From Pseudomonadota bacterium (GTDB lineage Bacteria > Pseudomonadota > Alphaproteobacteria > UBA8366 > JADFVY01): a DNA stretch of 9,610 nucleotides. The translations under genes were made by a program, and so were the position numbers. The notes under the pieces were generated by a model that ran no database searches, was not told where the DNA came from, and worked only from the letters and a program-made list of their open reading frames with translations. The stretch lies in assembly GCA_015222795.1 (NCBI GenBank), contig JADFVY010000529.1, positions 1-9,610 of the forward strand. Reading direction: 5' to 3'. Of this stretch, positions 1 through 6,082 are shown piece by piece (the stretch's first letter is position 1; each line of letters starts with the position of its first letter).

Positions 1-869
1 ACCGGCGCGGTGCCGCCGGCGGTGGGCAGGCTGCAGGCATGGATCGGCACGCCGTAACGGCCGCACTGGATGATCGCCTCGATATCCATTTCCTTGAACT
101 CGAAGGGCGTGAACGAGCAGGCGATGCAGCTAACGATGGGTTTGGCGCGCAGGTTCTCCTCGCCACCGGCTGCGACCGCCGCCATCTCCAGCAGGAAGCG
201 GACATTCTGAACGTCATAGGGCTGGATCCAGTTATGCTTTTCCGAATTAGCCAGCATGGTGGCGAGGCCGTGGATGTCCGACGTGCGCTCCGGCACGCCG
301 TTGACGAAGGGGTGGGCGATGAAACCGACCTCGGGTAGCCCGTCGCCGATCGCCGCGATGGTCTTCACGTCGTCCATCGTCAGCTTGCGCCACTTGCCGT
401 CCGGTTCGATGAAGCCGTGCGCGCCGGTGCCGGTGCGCATATGGAAGGTCTTGTCGGGGCGCGGGATATCCAGATCGTGCCGCCCGGATTTGCTGTACAG
501 CGTCACCGCGCGCGGCGTCGCGGCCAGTGCTTCCTGGGCCAGCTCGCGCGGGATGCGCACCAGTCTGCCGTCCACATCCACCTTGCAGCCCGCCTCGCCC
601 AGCTTCGCGGCGGCAACTGGATGGCTGACATGGATGCCGTGTTCTTCAAGAAGGCGATAGCTGCGCTCGACGAATTCCCCGACCCGCCCGTCATCCAGAT
701 AGGCGAAGGCTGGCCTTGCCGCAGGCCTGCCCGCCGGCAGCGGCCTGGGCATGGTGACATCGAATTCGGCCGGGGCCGTGGAATCGGGCGCCGCCGTCCC
801 GCCGCCCTTCGCCGCCAGCCGGTCGCGGCGGTTTCGGCGTTTGCTGGAAGACTGCGCGTCGTCGCCCAT
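1..869 (-). CDS. Trimethylamine methyltransferase (MttB) family protein, partial (C-terminus outside window)
   Basis: This minus-strand frame runs open from ATG at 869 to the window edge, 289 codons without a stop. An in-frame TGA lies two codons upstream of the ATG, and GGAG (878-881) sits 8 bases before it, so the start is well fixed. The protein opens with a basic, disordered stretch (MGDDAQSSSKRRNRRDRLAAK), common in alphaproteobacterial MttB homologues. The family-like core follows: FVERSYRLLEEHGIHV near residue 70, then TGTGAHGFIEPDGKWRKLT, SDIHGLATMLANSEKHNW and QPYDVQNVRFLLEMAAVAAG. MttB proteins move a methyl group from a quaternary or tertiary amine to a corrinoid protein. Most bacterial members lack pyrrolysine and act on betaines such as glycine betaine. 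The pyrrolysine position (around residue 330 in the archaeal enzyme) is outside the window, so this cannot be checked. The gene lies 101 bases after the EEP hydrolase on the same strand. The family is clear; the substrate is not. Confidence 0.9.
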   Translation of the reverse strand, partial: MGDDAQSSSKRRNRRDRLAAKGGGTAAPDSTAPAEFDVTMPRPLPAGRPAARPAFAYLDDGRVGEFVERSYRLLEEHGIHVSHPVAAAKLGEAGCKVDVDGRLVRIPRELAQEALAATPRAVTLYSKSGRHDLDIPRPDKTFHMRTGTGAHGFIEPDGKWRKLTMDDVKTIAAIGDGLPEVGFIAHPFVNGVPERTSDIHGLATMLANSEKHNWIQPYDVQNVRFLLEMAAVAAGGEENLRAKPIVSCIACSFTPFEFKEMDIEAIIQCGRYGVPIHACSLPTAGGTAP

Positions 870-970
870 GGCTCATGCTCCAGGCTGTATCGGATTCGGC
901 ACTTACATACGTATACTTATAAAAATAGAGCTGTGTCCAGCCTAATAACCAAACTGGCCCTCCGGATGTT
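870..970 (-). promoter_or_regulatory. AT-rich intergenic region upstream of the MttB-family gene with ATACGTAT palindrome
   Basis: This 101-base spacer separates the hydrolase gene from the MttB-family gene and is much richer in A/T than its surroundings. It holds the 8-base palindrome ATACGTAT at 907-914, overlapping GTATAC at 911-916. On the minus strand TATAAG (915-920) could serve as a -10 box, but I see no convincing -35 at the usual distance. GTATAC cores occur in operators of several FadR/GntR-type regulators, so an operator is possible. I see no terminator with a U-run. The base composition suggests the MttB-family gene may have its own promoter; read-through from the ugp operon is also possible. 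Confidence 0.35.
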
Positions 971-1822
971 TTAACGCAATTCCAGAAGCAGCGGCTGGTG
1001 ATCCGAGGCGTCGGTCTCCATGTTGACCTCAAGCCGCCCGGCGCGCGCGGCTATATCCGGGGTGACCAGGAAAAAGTCCCGGCAATGGGGGCCTTGCGGC
1101 CATTGTTCGCGGTCGAAGATGCCGCAGGTCGGATCGTGCGGCCTGTCGCCATGCAGGGCGCGCCAGACGTCGTTCAGCGCCGGCGTGCCATTGGCGAAGG
1201 GCGCGACGAGCCTGGCGTAAACCGCGTCGTCCGGCGCGATATTGAAATCGCCGCAGATAACGCAGGATGCCGGACGGGGCAGGGGCGCATAGAGGCCGTC
1301 CGCCGCGGCCGGCGGCCGGTTGGCATTGTCCGCCGATTCCGCGTGCAGCACGCGCAAGGCCCCGGCCTGGGCGAGACGCTGGGTTTCCGAATGATACTCC
1401 AGATGCGTGGTTACGATTCGCAACGGTCCCGCATCTGTCTGGACAACGACCTCGGTGGCCTGCCGCTGCATGCGCTTGATGCCGGTTTCCGGCGGGAACG
1501 GCAGCAGGTGGCGGAAGGCCTGCGGGACCGGCAGCCGCGACAGGATCAAATTGCCGAATTGCCGGCGCCGGCCGGGCGCGTCGCCGGGCAGGTCCAGCGC
1601 CGGGCCGAATATGGGCTCATGACCGGGAAAGAGCGCAGCGAAAACCGCGACCTGGTCCGCGCCCTCGCCGCCGTCCATATCCGGCATGAAGCGGGCGACT
1701 TCCTGCAGGCAGATTACATCCGGCTCGCCCCAGCCCCGCGCGACATCGGCAATGCGCCCGGGGGCCACCCTGCCATCCACGCCCTTGGCGCATTGTATGT
1801 TCCAGGTGACGATCCTGGTCAT
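971..1822 (-). CDS. Endonuclease/exonuclease/phosphatase (EEP) family hydrolase, candidate glycerophosphodiester phosphodiesterase
   Basis: The 283-residue protein has the full EEP (DNase I-like) metal-dependent catalytic set: WNIQ with Asn8, LQE with Glu41, FGNLILSR near 89-96, TTHLEYH with His140, GDFN with Asp192 and Asn194, Asp249 in RDFFLV, and SDHQPL with Asp274 and His275. There is no signal peptide, so it should act in the cytoplasm. The family includes DNA exonucleases, inositol phosphatases and sphingomyelinases, all cutting phosphoester bonds. The ATG at 1822 overlaps the TGA of the permease gene (ATGA), which fixes the start and shows translational coupling to the transporter. The same frame stays open upstream to 2590, but that part reads through the permease gene and has no family features. 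The context suggests it cleaves the imported phosphodiester, a job done by the unrelated UgpQ in E. coli. That role is inference; a DNA or RNA substrate cannot be excluded. Confidence 0.9.
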   Translation of the reverse strand: MTRIVTWNIQCAKGVDGRVAPGRIADVARGWGEPDVICLQEVARFMPDMDGGEGADQVAVFAALFPGHEPIFGPALDLPGDAPGRRRQFGNLILSRLPVPQAFRHLLPFPPETGIKRMQRQATEVVVQTDAGPLRIVTTHLEYHSETQRLAQAGALRVLHAESADNANRPPAAADGLYAPLPRPASCVICGDFNIAPDDAVYARLVAPFANGTPALNDVWRALHGDRPHDPTCGIFDREQWPQGPHCRDFFLVTPDIAARAGRLEVNMETDASDHQPLLLELR

Positions 1823-2643
1823 TTGATGCCCGCATGCATGAAGGATTGCACGAATTGGCGCTGGAACAGCAGGAACGCCAGCAGCAGCGGCGCCACCGCC
1901 AACAGGGTGCCCGCCGTGATGATCGACCAGTCCACGCCGGATTCCGGCGCCCCGAAAATCGCCAGCCCGACGGTGAGGGGCCGCGTTTCCACCGAATTGG
2001 TGATGATCAGCGGCCACAGGAAATTGTTCCAGTGGTAGCTGACCGAAACCAGCCCGTAGGCCACATAAGTGGGCCGCGCCAGCGGGACGTAAACCTTCCA
2101 CAGGACCTGCATCATGTTGCAGCCCTCGATCCGCGCCGCATCCTCCAGTTCCCTGGGGATCGTCTTGAAGGTCTGTCGCAGCAGGAAAATGCCGAAAGCG
2201 CTGGCCATGTAGGGCAGGCCGATGCCCAGAATGGTATCGACCGTGCCGATGCGGCTCATGGTCCGGTAGTTCTCCACGATCAGGATTTCGGGCATGATCA
2301 TCAACTGCACCAGCACCAGCGCGAAGACGATATCGCGGCCCCGGAATTCGAACCGGACGAAGGCATAGGCCGCCAGCGTGCACAGCACGAACTGTGCCAG
2401 CAGGATCGTGGAAACCAGCATGAAGGTGTTGAGGAAATAGCGCGCGAAGGGGGCCTGCGACCAGGCCTCGCGGAAATTTTCCAGAGTCAGCGGCGCCAGC
2501 AGATCGAACCGGGTGGCATATTCCGGCGGGTGAAACGCGGCCCAGAACGCATAGAGCAACGGCGCCAGCCACAACACGGCCAGCAACCATGCCGCGCCGA
2601 TCTCCAGCCGCCAGGCAAATCCGCTATGGCGTCCCGCGATCAT
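1819..2643 (-). CDS. ugpE: ABC transporter inner-membrane permease, UgpE/MalG type
   Basis: A 274-residue binding-protein-dependent permease of the MalG/UgpE class. The first membrane helix is near residues 15-37 (IGAAWLLAVLWLAPLLYAFW), followed by the typical short periplasmic segment with FHPPEY and LTLENFREAW, then NTFMLVSTILLAQFVLCTLAAYAF. The cytoplasmic EAA coupling loop is at about 167-174 (EDAARIEG), followed by VYVPLARP, and binds the ATPase. The last helix is near 240-260 and the protein ends in a short tail (MHAGIK), as is usual for this class. Its ATG overlaps the stop of the upstream permease gene by 4 bases, and its own TGA overlaps the start of the hydrolase gene in the same way. 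It forms the channel with UgpA. The class is certain; the glycerol-3-phosphate or glycerophosphodiester assignment rests on the binding protein and the regulator. Confidence 0.93.
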   Translation of the reverse strand: MIAGRHSGFAWRLEIGAAWLLAVLWLAPLLYAFWAAFHPPEYATRFDLLAPLTLENFREAWSQAPFARYFLNTFMLVSTILLAQFVLCTLAAYAFVRFEFRGRDIVFALVLVQLMIMPEILIVENYRTMSRIGTVDTILGIGLPYMASAFGIFLLRQTFKTIPRELEDAARIEGCNMMQVLWKVYVPLARPTYVAYGLVSVSYHWNNFLWPLIITNSVETRPLTVGLAIFGAPESGVDWSIITAGTLLAVAPLLLAFLLFQRQFVQSFMHAGIK

Positions 2644-3521
2644 CGGTAATGAATCCTTTTATCCAGGATGAAGAACTGGCCGATGGCGATGATAGCCAAT
2701 GTCCCCAGCAACGCCACGGTCAGCGTTGCCGCGTAGGCCTCGTCGAGGAAGCTGAACGCCACCTCGTAAATGTAATAAAGCAATAGCGAGCTGGCATTGT
2801 CCGGCCCGCCCTTGGTCAGGATGAACAACTGATCGACCAGCTTGAACGAATTGATGATTGCGTTGATCAGCACGAACAGCGTGGTCGGCATCAGCAGCGG
2901 GAAGGTCACCCGCCGGAAGTAATACCAGCGCCCGGCCCCTTCCAGCCGCCCCGCCTCTTCCAGCTCCGGCGGCAGCGATTGCAGCGCCGCCAGGAAGAAG
3001 ATCATGAAGAACCCGGCCTCCTTCCAGATGGCGAGCACGACAATGCACCACAGCACCGTGTCCGGGTCGCCGAGCCAGTTATGCGAAGACAGGCCAAACA
3101 GCCGCGTGAACTGGTCCAGCAGGCCGATCTCGGGGGTATAGAAAAACAGCCAGATATTGGCCACCGCGATCATCGGCAGGATGGTCGGGGTGAAATAAGC
3201 CATGCGAACGAGCCCGCGTCCCGGCAGCTTGCCGTTGACCCAGACCGCCATCAGAAGGGCGATCGCAATGCTGGCCGGAATGGTGCCCGCGGCAAAAAGC
3301 ACGTTGTTGCGAACGACCTTCCAGAATATCTCGTCGTCGAGCATGTAGAGGTAATTTTCGAGGCCCACATAGGCCGCCGGCCGCATCGCCGTGCCCTGCG
3401 AAAAGAAACTGTGCCACAGGGTCGCGACGGTCGGGTAATAGGTGAAGGCGATCAATAAAATCGCCGCCGGCGTCAGCAGAAGCCAGCCATAAACCTGCCG
3501 CATGGTCGATGATGATCCCAT
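2640..3521 (-). CDS. ugpA: ABC transporter inner-membrane permease, UgpA/MalF type
   Basis: A 293-residue sugar-type permease of the UgpA/MalF class, with six predicted membrane segments starting at YGWLLLTPAAILLIAFTYYP (11-30). Family landmarks are VGLENYLYML (52-61), NNVLFAAGTIP (72-82), YFTPTILPMIAVANIW (109-124) and the EAA coupling loop EEAGRLEGAG (188-197) followed by RRVTFPLLMPT. The length matches UgpA (about 295 residues), without the long N-terminal insertion of MalF. The start at 3521 has GAGG 5 bases upstream; a second ATG six codons later is possible but has no better ribosome site. The gene begins 69 bases after the end of ugpB, across a strong hairpin, and overlaps ugpE by ATGA. 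It pairs with UgpE and UgpC to import the ligand delivered by UgpB. Confidence 0.93.
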   Translation of the reverse strand: MGSSSTMRQVYGWLLLTPAAILLIAFTYYPTVATLWHSFFSQGTAMRPAAYVGLENYLYMLDDEIFWKVVRNNVLFAAGTIPASIAIALLMAVWVNGKLPGRGLVRMAYFTPTILPMIAVANIWLFFYTPEIGLLDQFTRLFGLSSHNWLGDPDTVLWCIVVLAIWKEAGFFMIFFLAALQSLPPELEEAGRLEGAGRWYYFRRVTFPLLMPTTLFVLINAIINSFKLVDQLFILTKGGPDNASSLLLYYIYEVAFSFLDEAYAATLTVALLGTLAIIAIGQFFILDKRIHYR

Positions 3522-3540
3522 TGTTGCCTCGGCGGGGTTG

Positions 3541-3575
3541 GCGGGCCCGGGGATGTTATATGTCCCCGGACCCGC
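3541..3575 (-). repeat. Strong intercistronic hairpin between ugpB and ugpA
   Basis: Arms 3541-3553 and 3563-3575 pair over 13 positions (12 Watson-Crick and one U-G in the minus-strand RNA) around a 9-base AT-rich loop. The hairpin lies 15 bases after the ugpB stop. No run of U follows it on the minus strand, so it is unlikely to be a full intrinsic terminator. In other ABC operons, hairpins just after the binding-protein gene protect its mRNA from 3' decay, so that more binding protein than permease is made (malE-malF is the known case). The same role is inferred here. Confidence 0.7.
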
Positions 3576-3590
3576 GCGCCCGACCTTCGA

Positions 3591-4880
3591 TCAGCGGTAG
3601 CGCTTCAGAACCTTGTCCGCTTGACCCTGGGCGGAACCCAGGGCTTCGGCGGGGGTCTTGGAGCCGGTCAGGACCGACTGGATGGCGTCATCCAGCAGCT
3701 TGCGCACGCGGCCCGTCTGGTAGGTGGAAAGTTCCGCCGTCGCGAACTCCAACTGGTCGCGGGCGACCGCGGCCGGCGGGAACTCGACGACATATTTTTT
3801 CAACGCGTCCGTCTGGTAGGCGTCGGGGCGGGTGCCCAGATAGCCGGTCCCGATGCTCCATTCGGCGGTGCGTTCGGGCTGGGTCAGGAAGCGGATCAGC
3901 TTCATCGACGCGGCCTGTTCCTCGGCCGAGCTCTTCTTGAAGATATAGAAATTGCCGCCGCCCGTGGGCGTGCCGCGGCGCTTGCCGGCCGGCAGCATGG
4001 CGACGCCGAAATCGAACTTGGCGTTCTTCTTGACCGTGGTCAGATTGCCGGTCGAATGCCACATGATGGCGGTCTTGCCCTCAAGGAAGTTCTGGCGCAG
4101 CGTGCCCCATTCGATGGTGCCCGACGGCATGACCTTGTGCTTGTTGCCCAGATCGCTCCAGAACTGCAGCGCCTCGATCGTTGCCGGCGCGTCGAAATAG
4201 GTCTCGTTGCCGGCGCCGTTCATCAGCACCTGGTCGTTCTGCATGGCCAGGGCGCCGAACATCCAGTAGGGATAGCCGGTCGACGGGATCATCATGCCCC
4301 AGCGGTCCATCTGGCCGGCGGTGCCTTTGTTCAGCTTCTTTGCGGCTGTCACCAGTTCGTCCCAGGTTGCCGGGGGTTTTTCCGGATCCAGCCCCGCCTC
4401 GCGGAAGGCATCCTTGTTGTAATACATGACGATGGTCGAACGCTGGAACGGAATGCCCCAGGTCTTGCCGCCGGTCTTGCCGTTTTCCATCAGCGCCGGA
4501 TAAAAGCTGTTCAGCCAGGCCTTTTCCTCGTCGGTCTTGACGATGTCGTCGAAGGCGATAATGGCGTCCTGTTCGATCAATTCGTAAATGTCGATCGAGA
4601 ACATGACGGAAAGCTGCGCCGGTTCGCCGCTTTTCAGGGCCGCCAGCGCCTTGATGCGGGCGTCGTTGTAGTTGCCGGAGTATATGGCATTCACCTTGAT
4701 GTCCGGGTTTTCCTTCATGAAGTCGGCCACCAGCCCGTCGACCACCTTGGTCAGCGGGCCGCCGACGGCGACCGGATAGTACATGGTGAGTTCCACCGCG
4801 GTCGCGGGCGCGGTAAACCCGAATGCGAACGCCCCGGCCAGTGCGGCGGCGGCGATAGTCTGTTTTAGTTTTCGGTACAT
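3591..4880 (-). CDS. ugpB: ABC transporter periplasmic binding protein, UgpB (glycerol-3-phosphate/glycerophosphodiester) type
   Basis: A 429-residue extracytoplasmic solute-binding protein; E. coli UgpB is about 438. The N-terminus is a Sec signal peptide: basic MYRKLK, a hydrophobic alanine-rich core, and a probable cut after ATA (28|29). The mature part follows UgpB: PLTKVVDGLVADFMKENPDIKV, YSGNYNDARIKALAALKSG, then VMYYNKDAFREAGLDPEKPP, very close to the E. coli segment as I recall it, then GKTAIMWHSTGNLTTV, FGVAMLPAG, GGGNFYIFKKS and a C-terminal SVLTGSKTPAEAL. There is no lipobox. The stretch where E. coli UgpB has a tryptophan-rich GWQGW segment instead reads IPSTGYPYWMFGAL, so the ligand may differ. 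The start is fixed by a strong AAGGAGG. A hairpin lies on each side of the gene. The transport class is sure; ligand identity is moderately supported, mainly by the GlpR-like regulator next door. Confidence 0.92.
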   Translation of the reverse strand: MYRKLKQTIAAAALAGAFAFGFTAPATAVELTMYYPVAVGGPLTKVVDGLVADFMKENPDIKVNAIYSGNYNDARIKALAALKSGEPAQLSVMFSIDIYELIEQDAIIAFDDIVKTDEEKAWLNSFYPALMENGKTGGKTWGIPFQRSTIVMYYNKDAFREAGLDPEKPPATWDELVTAAKKLNKGTAGQMDRWGMMIPSTGYPYWMFGALAMQNDQVLMNGAGNETYFDAPATIEALQFWSDLGNKHKVMPSGTIEWGTLRQNFLEGKTAIMWHSTGNLTTVKKNAKFDFGVAMLPAGKRRGTPTGGGNFYIFKKSSAEEQAASMKLIRFLTQPERTAEWSIGTGYLGTRPDAYQTDALKKYVVEFPPAAVARDQLEFATAELSTYQTGRVRKLLDDAIQSVLTGSKTPAEALGSAQGQADKVLKRYR

Positions 4881-4888
4881 GACATTTG

Positions 4889-4895
4889 CCTCCTT
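4889..4895 (-). promoter_or_regulatory. Strong Shine-Dalgarno of ugpB
   Basis: AAGGAGG on the minus strand lies 8 bases before the ATG of ugpB, in an A-rich leader. It is clearly the best ribosome site of the operon and fits the need for more binding protein than permease. Confidence 0.85.
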
Positions 4896-4922
4896 GATCT
4901 TTCTTGGTTGTTTAAATTGTTT

Positions 4923-4955
4923 CCGGCCGGACGCTCCGTACCCGCGTCTGGCCGG
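4923..4955 (-). repeat. GC-rich hairpin between ugpC and ugpB
   Basis: Arms 4923-4934 and 4944-4955 form 11 Watson-Crick pairs with one mismatch (A-C in minus-strand RNA, G-U in plus-strand RNA) around a 9-base loop. It starts 5 bases after the ugpC stop and ends 42 bases before the ugpB start. The bases after it on the minus strand are A-rich (AAACAATTTAAACAACC), without a U-run, so it is more likely an attenuating or mRNA-stabilising structure than a simple terminator. Confidence 0.6.
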
Positions 4956-4960
4956 GGTGG

Positions 4961-6031
4961 TCAGGTCGCCGCGGCGGGTGGGTCGGCATAGCCGATTCGC
5001 CGTCCCGTCGTGGCGTCGAATATGTGGGCGTTTTCCCGCGGCCAGGTCAGGCTCACGGCCTCGGCGCCGCCTACCTTGCGATGGCCCGGCACGCGGACAA
5101 GGATGTCCTGTTCGCCGACCCGCGCCGTGACGATGGTGTCCGCGCCAAGGTAATCGAAAGCGACCAGTGACGCGGGCACGCCGTTACTATCGGTGATTTC
5201 GATATGCTCGGGCCGAATACCAAGCCGTCGCCCGGCGCCCTCGCCCTTAATCACGGACTGGTCGGCGCCCTTTATAACCGCGCCGTCCGGCCCGTCGGCG
5301 AGGCCGATCAGGTTCATTGGCGGCGCGCCGATAAAACTGGCGACGAAAGTGCTGGCGGGCGTGCTGTATAGATCGTCCGGGGTGCCGTCCTGTTCGATGC
5401 GGCCGTCGCGCAGCAGGATGATCCGGTCGGCCATGCTCATGGCCTCGGTCTGGTCGTGGGTGACGTAGATAACCGTCATGCCCAGGCGTTGCTGCAACTC
5501 GCGAATCTCGACGCGCATGGTGTGGCGCAGCTTGGCGTCCAGATTAGACAGCGGTTCGTCCATCAGGCAAATCCGGTTTTCCGCGATGATCGCGCGGGCC
5601 AGGGCGACACGCTGGCGCTGGCCGCCGGAAAGTTGGGCAGGCCTGCGGTCCAGCAGTTCGCCCAGCCCGACCAGTTCGGCCACCCGGCCCAGCCGCGCAT
5701 CCCGTTCGCCGCGTTCTACCCGGCGCACCTTCAGCCCGAAAACAATGTTCTCGCCCACGTTCAGATGCGGAAACAGGGCGTAGGACTGGAAGACCATCGA
5801 CAGGCGGCGGCGGGCGGGCGGCTCGTCGGTCATGTCGCGGCCGTCGATCCGCACCCGGCCGGCCGTGACTTCCTCCAGCCCCGCGATCATTCGCAGCATG
5901 GTGGATTTGCCACATCCCGAGGGCCCCAGCAGCACAACGAAACTGCCCGCCTCGACCGCGAACGAAACGTCGTCGACTGCCGCCGTCATGTCCCAGCGTT
6001 TGGTAACTCCATCGAGTTCGATCGCGTGCAT
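4961..6031 (-). CDS. ugpC: ABC transporter ATP-binding protein, UgpC/MalK type
   Basis: A 356-residue ATPase of the CUT1 (MalK/UgpC) class, intact in every motif: Walker A GPSGCGKS (36-43), Q-loop at Gln82 in VFQSYALFPH, signature LSGGQRQR (134-141), Walker B CLMDEPLSNLDAKLR (155-169) with catalytic Glu159, and switch His192 in VTHDQTEAMSMADRI. The C-terminal third is the TOBE regulatory domain (SFIGAPPMNLI, LGIRPEHIEI). It powers uptake by gripping the EAA loops of UgpA and UgpE. The ATG at 6031 has GAGGG 8 bases upstream. The gene starts 43 bases after the end of the regulator gene, across an inverted repeat proposed here as an operator. Placing the ATPase first, ahead of the binding protein, differs from the E. 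coli order ugpBAECQ. MalK-type ATPases can serve several transporters, so the ugpC name rests on context. Confidence 0.94.
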   Translation of the reverse strand: MHAIELDGVTKRWDMTAAVDDVSFAVEAGSFVVLLGPSGCGKSTMLRMIAGLEEVTAGRVRIDGRDMTDEPPARRRLSMVFQSYALFPHLNVGENIVFGLKVRRVERGERDARLGRVAELVGLGELLDRRPAQLSGGQRQRVALARAIIAENRICLMDEPLSNLDAKLRHTMRVEIRELQQRLGMTVIYVTHDQTEAMSMADRIILLRDGRIEQDGTPDDLYSTPASTFVASFIGAPPMNLIGLADGPDGAVIKGADQSVIKGEGAGRRLGIRPEHIEITDSNGVPASLVAFDYLGADTIVTARVGEQDILVRVPGHRKVGGAEAVSLTWPRENAHIFDATTGRRIGYADPPAAAT

Positions 6032-6047
6032 TTCCGATTCCCTCGGT

Positions 6048-6060
6048 ATTCAATCTGAAT
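6048..6060. repeat. Short perfect inverted repeat ATTCA-N3-TGAAT in the ugpC leader
   Basis: Arms of 5 bases around ATC lie just downstream (minus sense) of the larger operator-like repeat and 17 bases before the ugpC start. The element TTATTCAG (minus strand), which overlaps its edge, also occurs upstream of the regulator gene at 6916-6923. It may be part of a regulatory site; it is short enough to arise by chance. Confidence 0.3.
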
Positions 6061-6082
6061 AAATGTAAGAAATATTACATTT
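6061..6082. promoter_or_regulatory. Candidate GlpR-like operator upstream of ugpC
   Basis: A perfect inverted repeat with 8-base arms (AAATGTAA and TTACATTT) and a 6-base spacer. It overlaps the stop codon of the regulator gene and lies 29 bases before the ugpC start. The core TGTAA-N6-TTACA is identical in arms and spacing to the repeat upstream of the regulator at 6930-6949. Two copies of one palindrome, each in front of a gene of the same system, is what operators of the local repressor look like. I could not place a clear -35/-10 pair around this copy. Confidence 0.65.

Noticed and set aside
1..869. A pyrrolysine-containing (in-frame amber) MttB.
   Set aside because: No in-frame TAG occurs in the visible part, and the residue's usual position lies outside the window, so it can be neither claimed nor excluded.
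971..2590. A single minus-strand open frame of 539 codons that would fuse about 256 residues to the N-terminus of the EEP hydrolase.
   Set aside because: The upstream half is the out-of-frame reading of the ugpE permease and has no family features. The ATG at 1822 with ATGA overlap and an EEP-typical N-terminus (MTRIVTWNIQ) is the natural start.
998..2649. Long plus-strand frames opposite the hydrolase and ugpE (346 and 271 codons).
   Set aside because: Arg/Gln/His-rich translations typical of antisense shadows; the minus-strand genes are well supported.
3621..4868. A 415-codon plus-strand frame antisense to ugpB.
   Set aside because: It mirrors the real gene in a GC-rich sequence, with low-complexity composition, and has no recognisable domain or ribosome site. 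The opposite strand encodes an unmistakable UgpB with signal peptide.
3541..4955. Reading the two ugp hairpins as ordinary Rho-independent terminators.
   Set aside because: Neither is followed by a U-run on the transcribed strand, and the downstream genes lack clear promoters, so termination there would silence the permeases.
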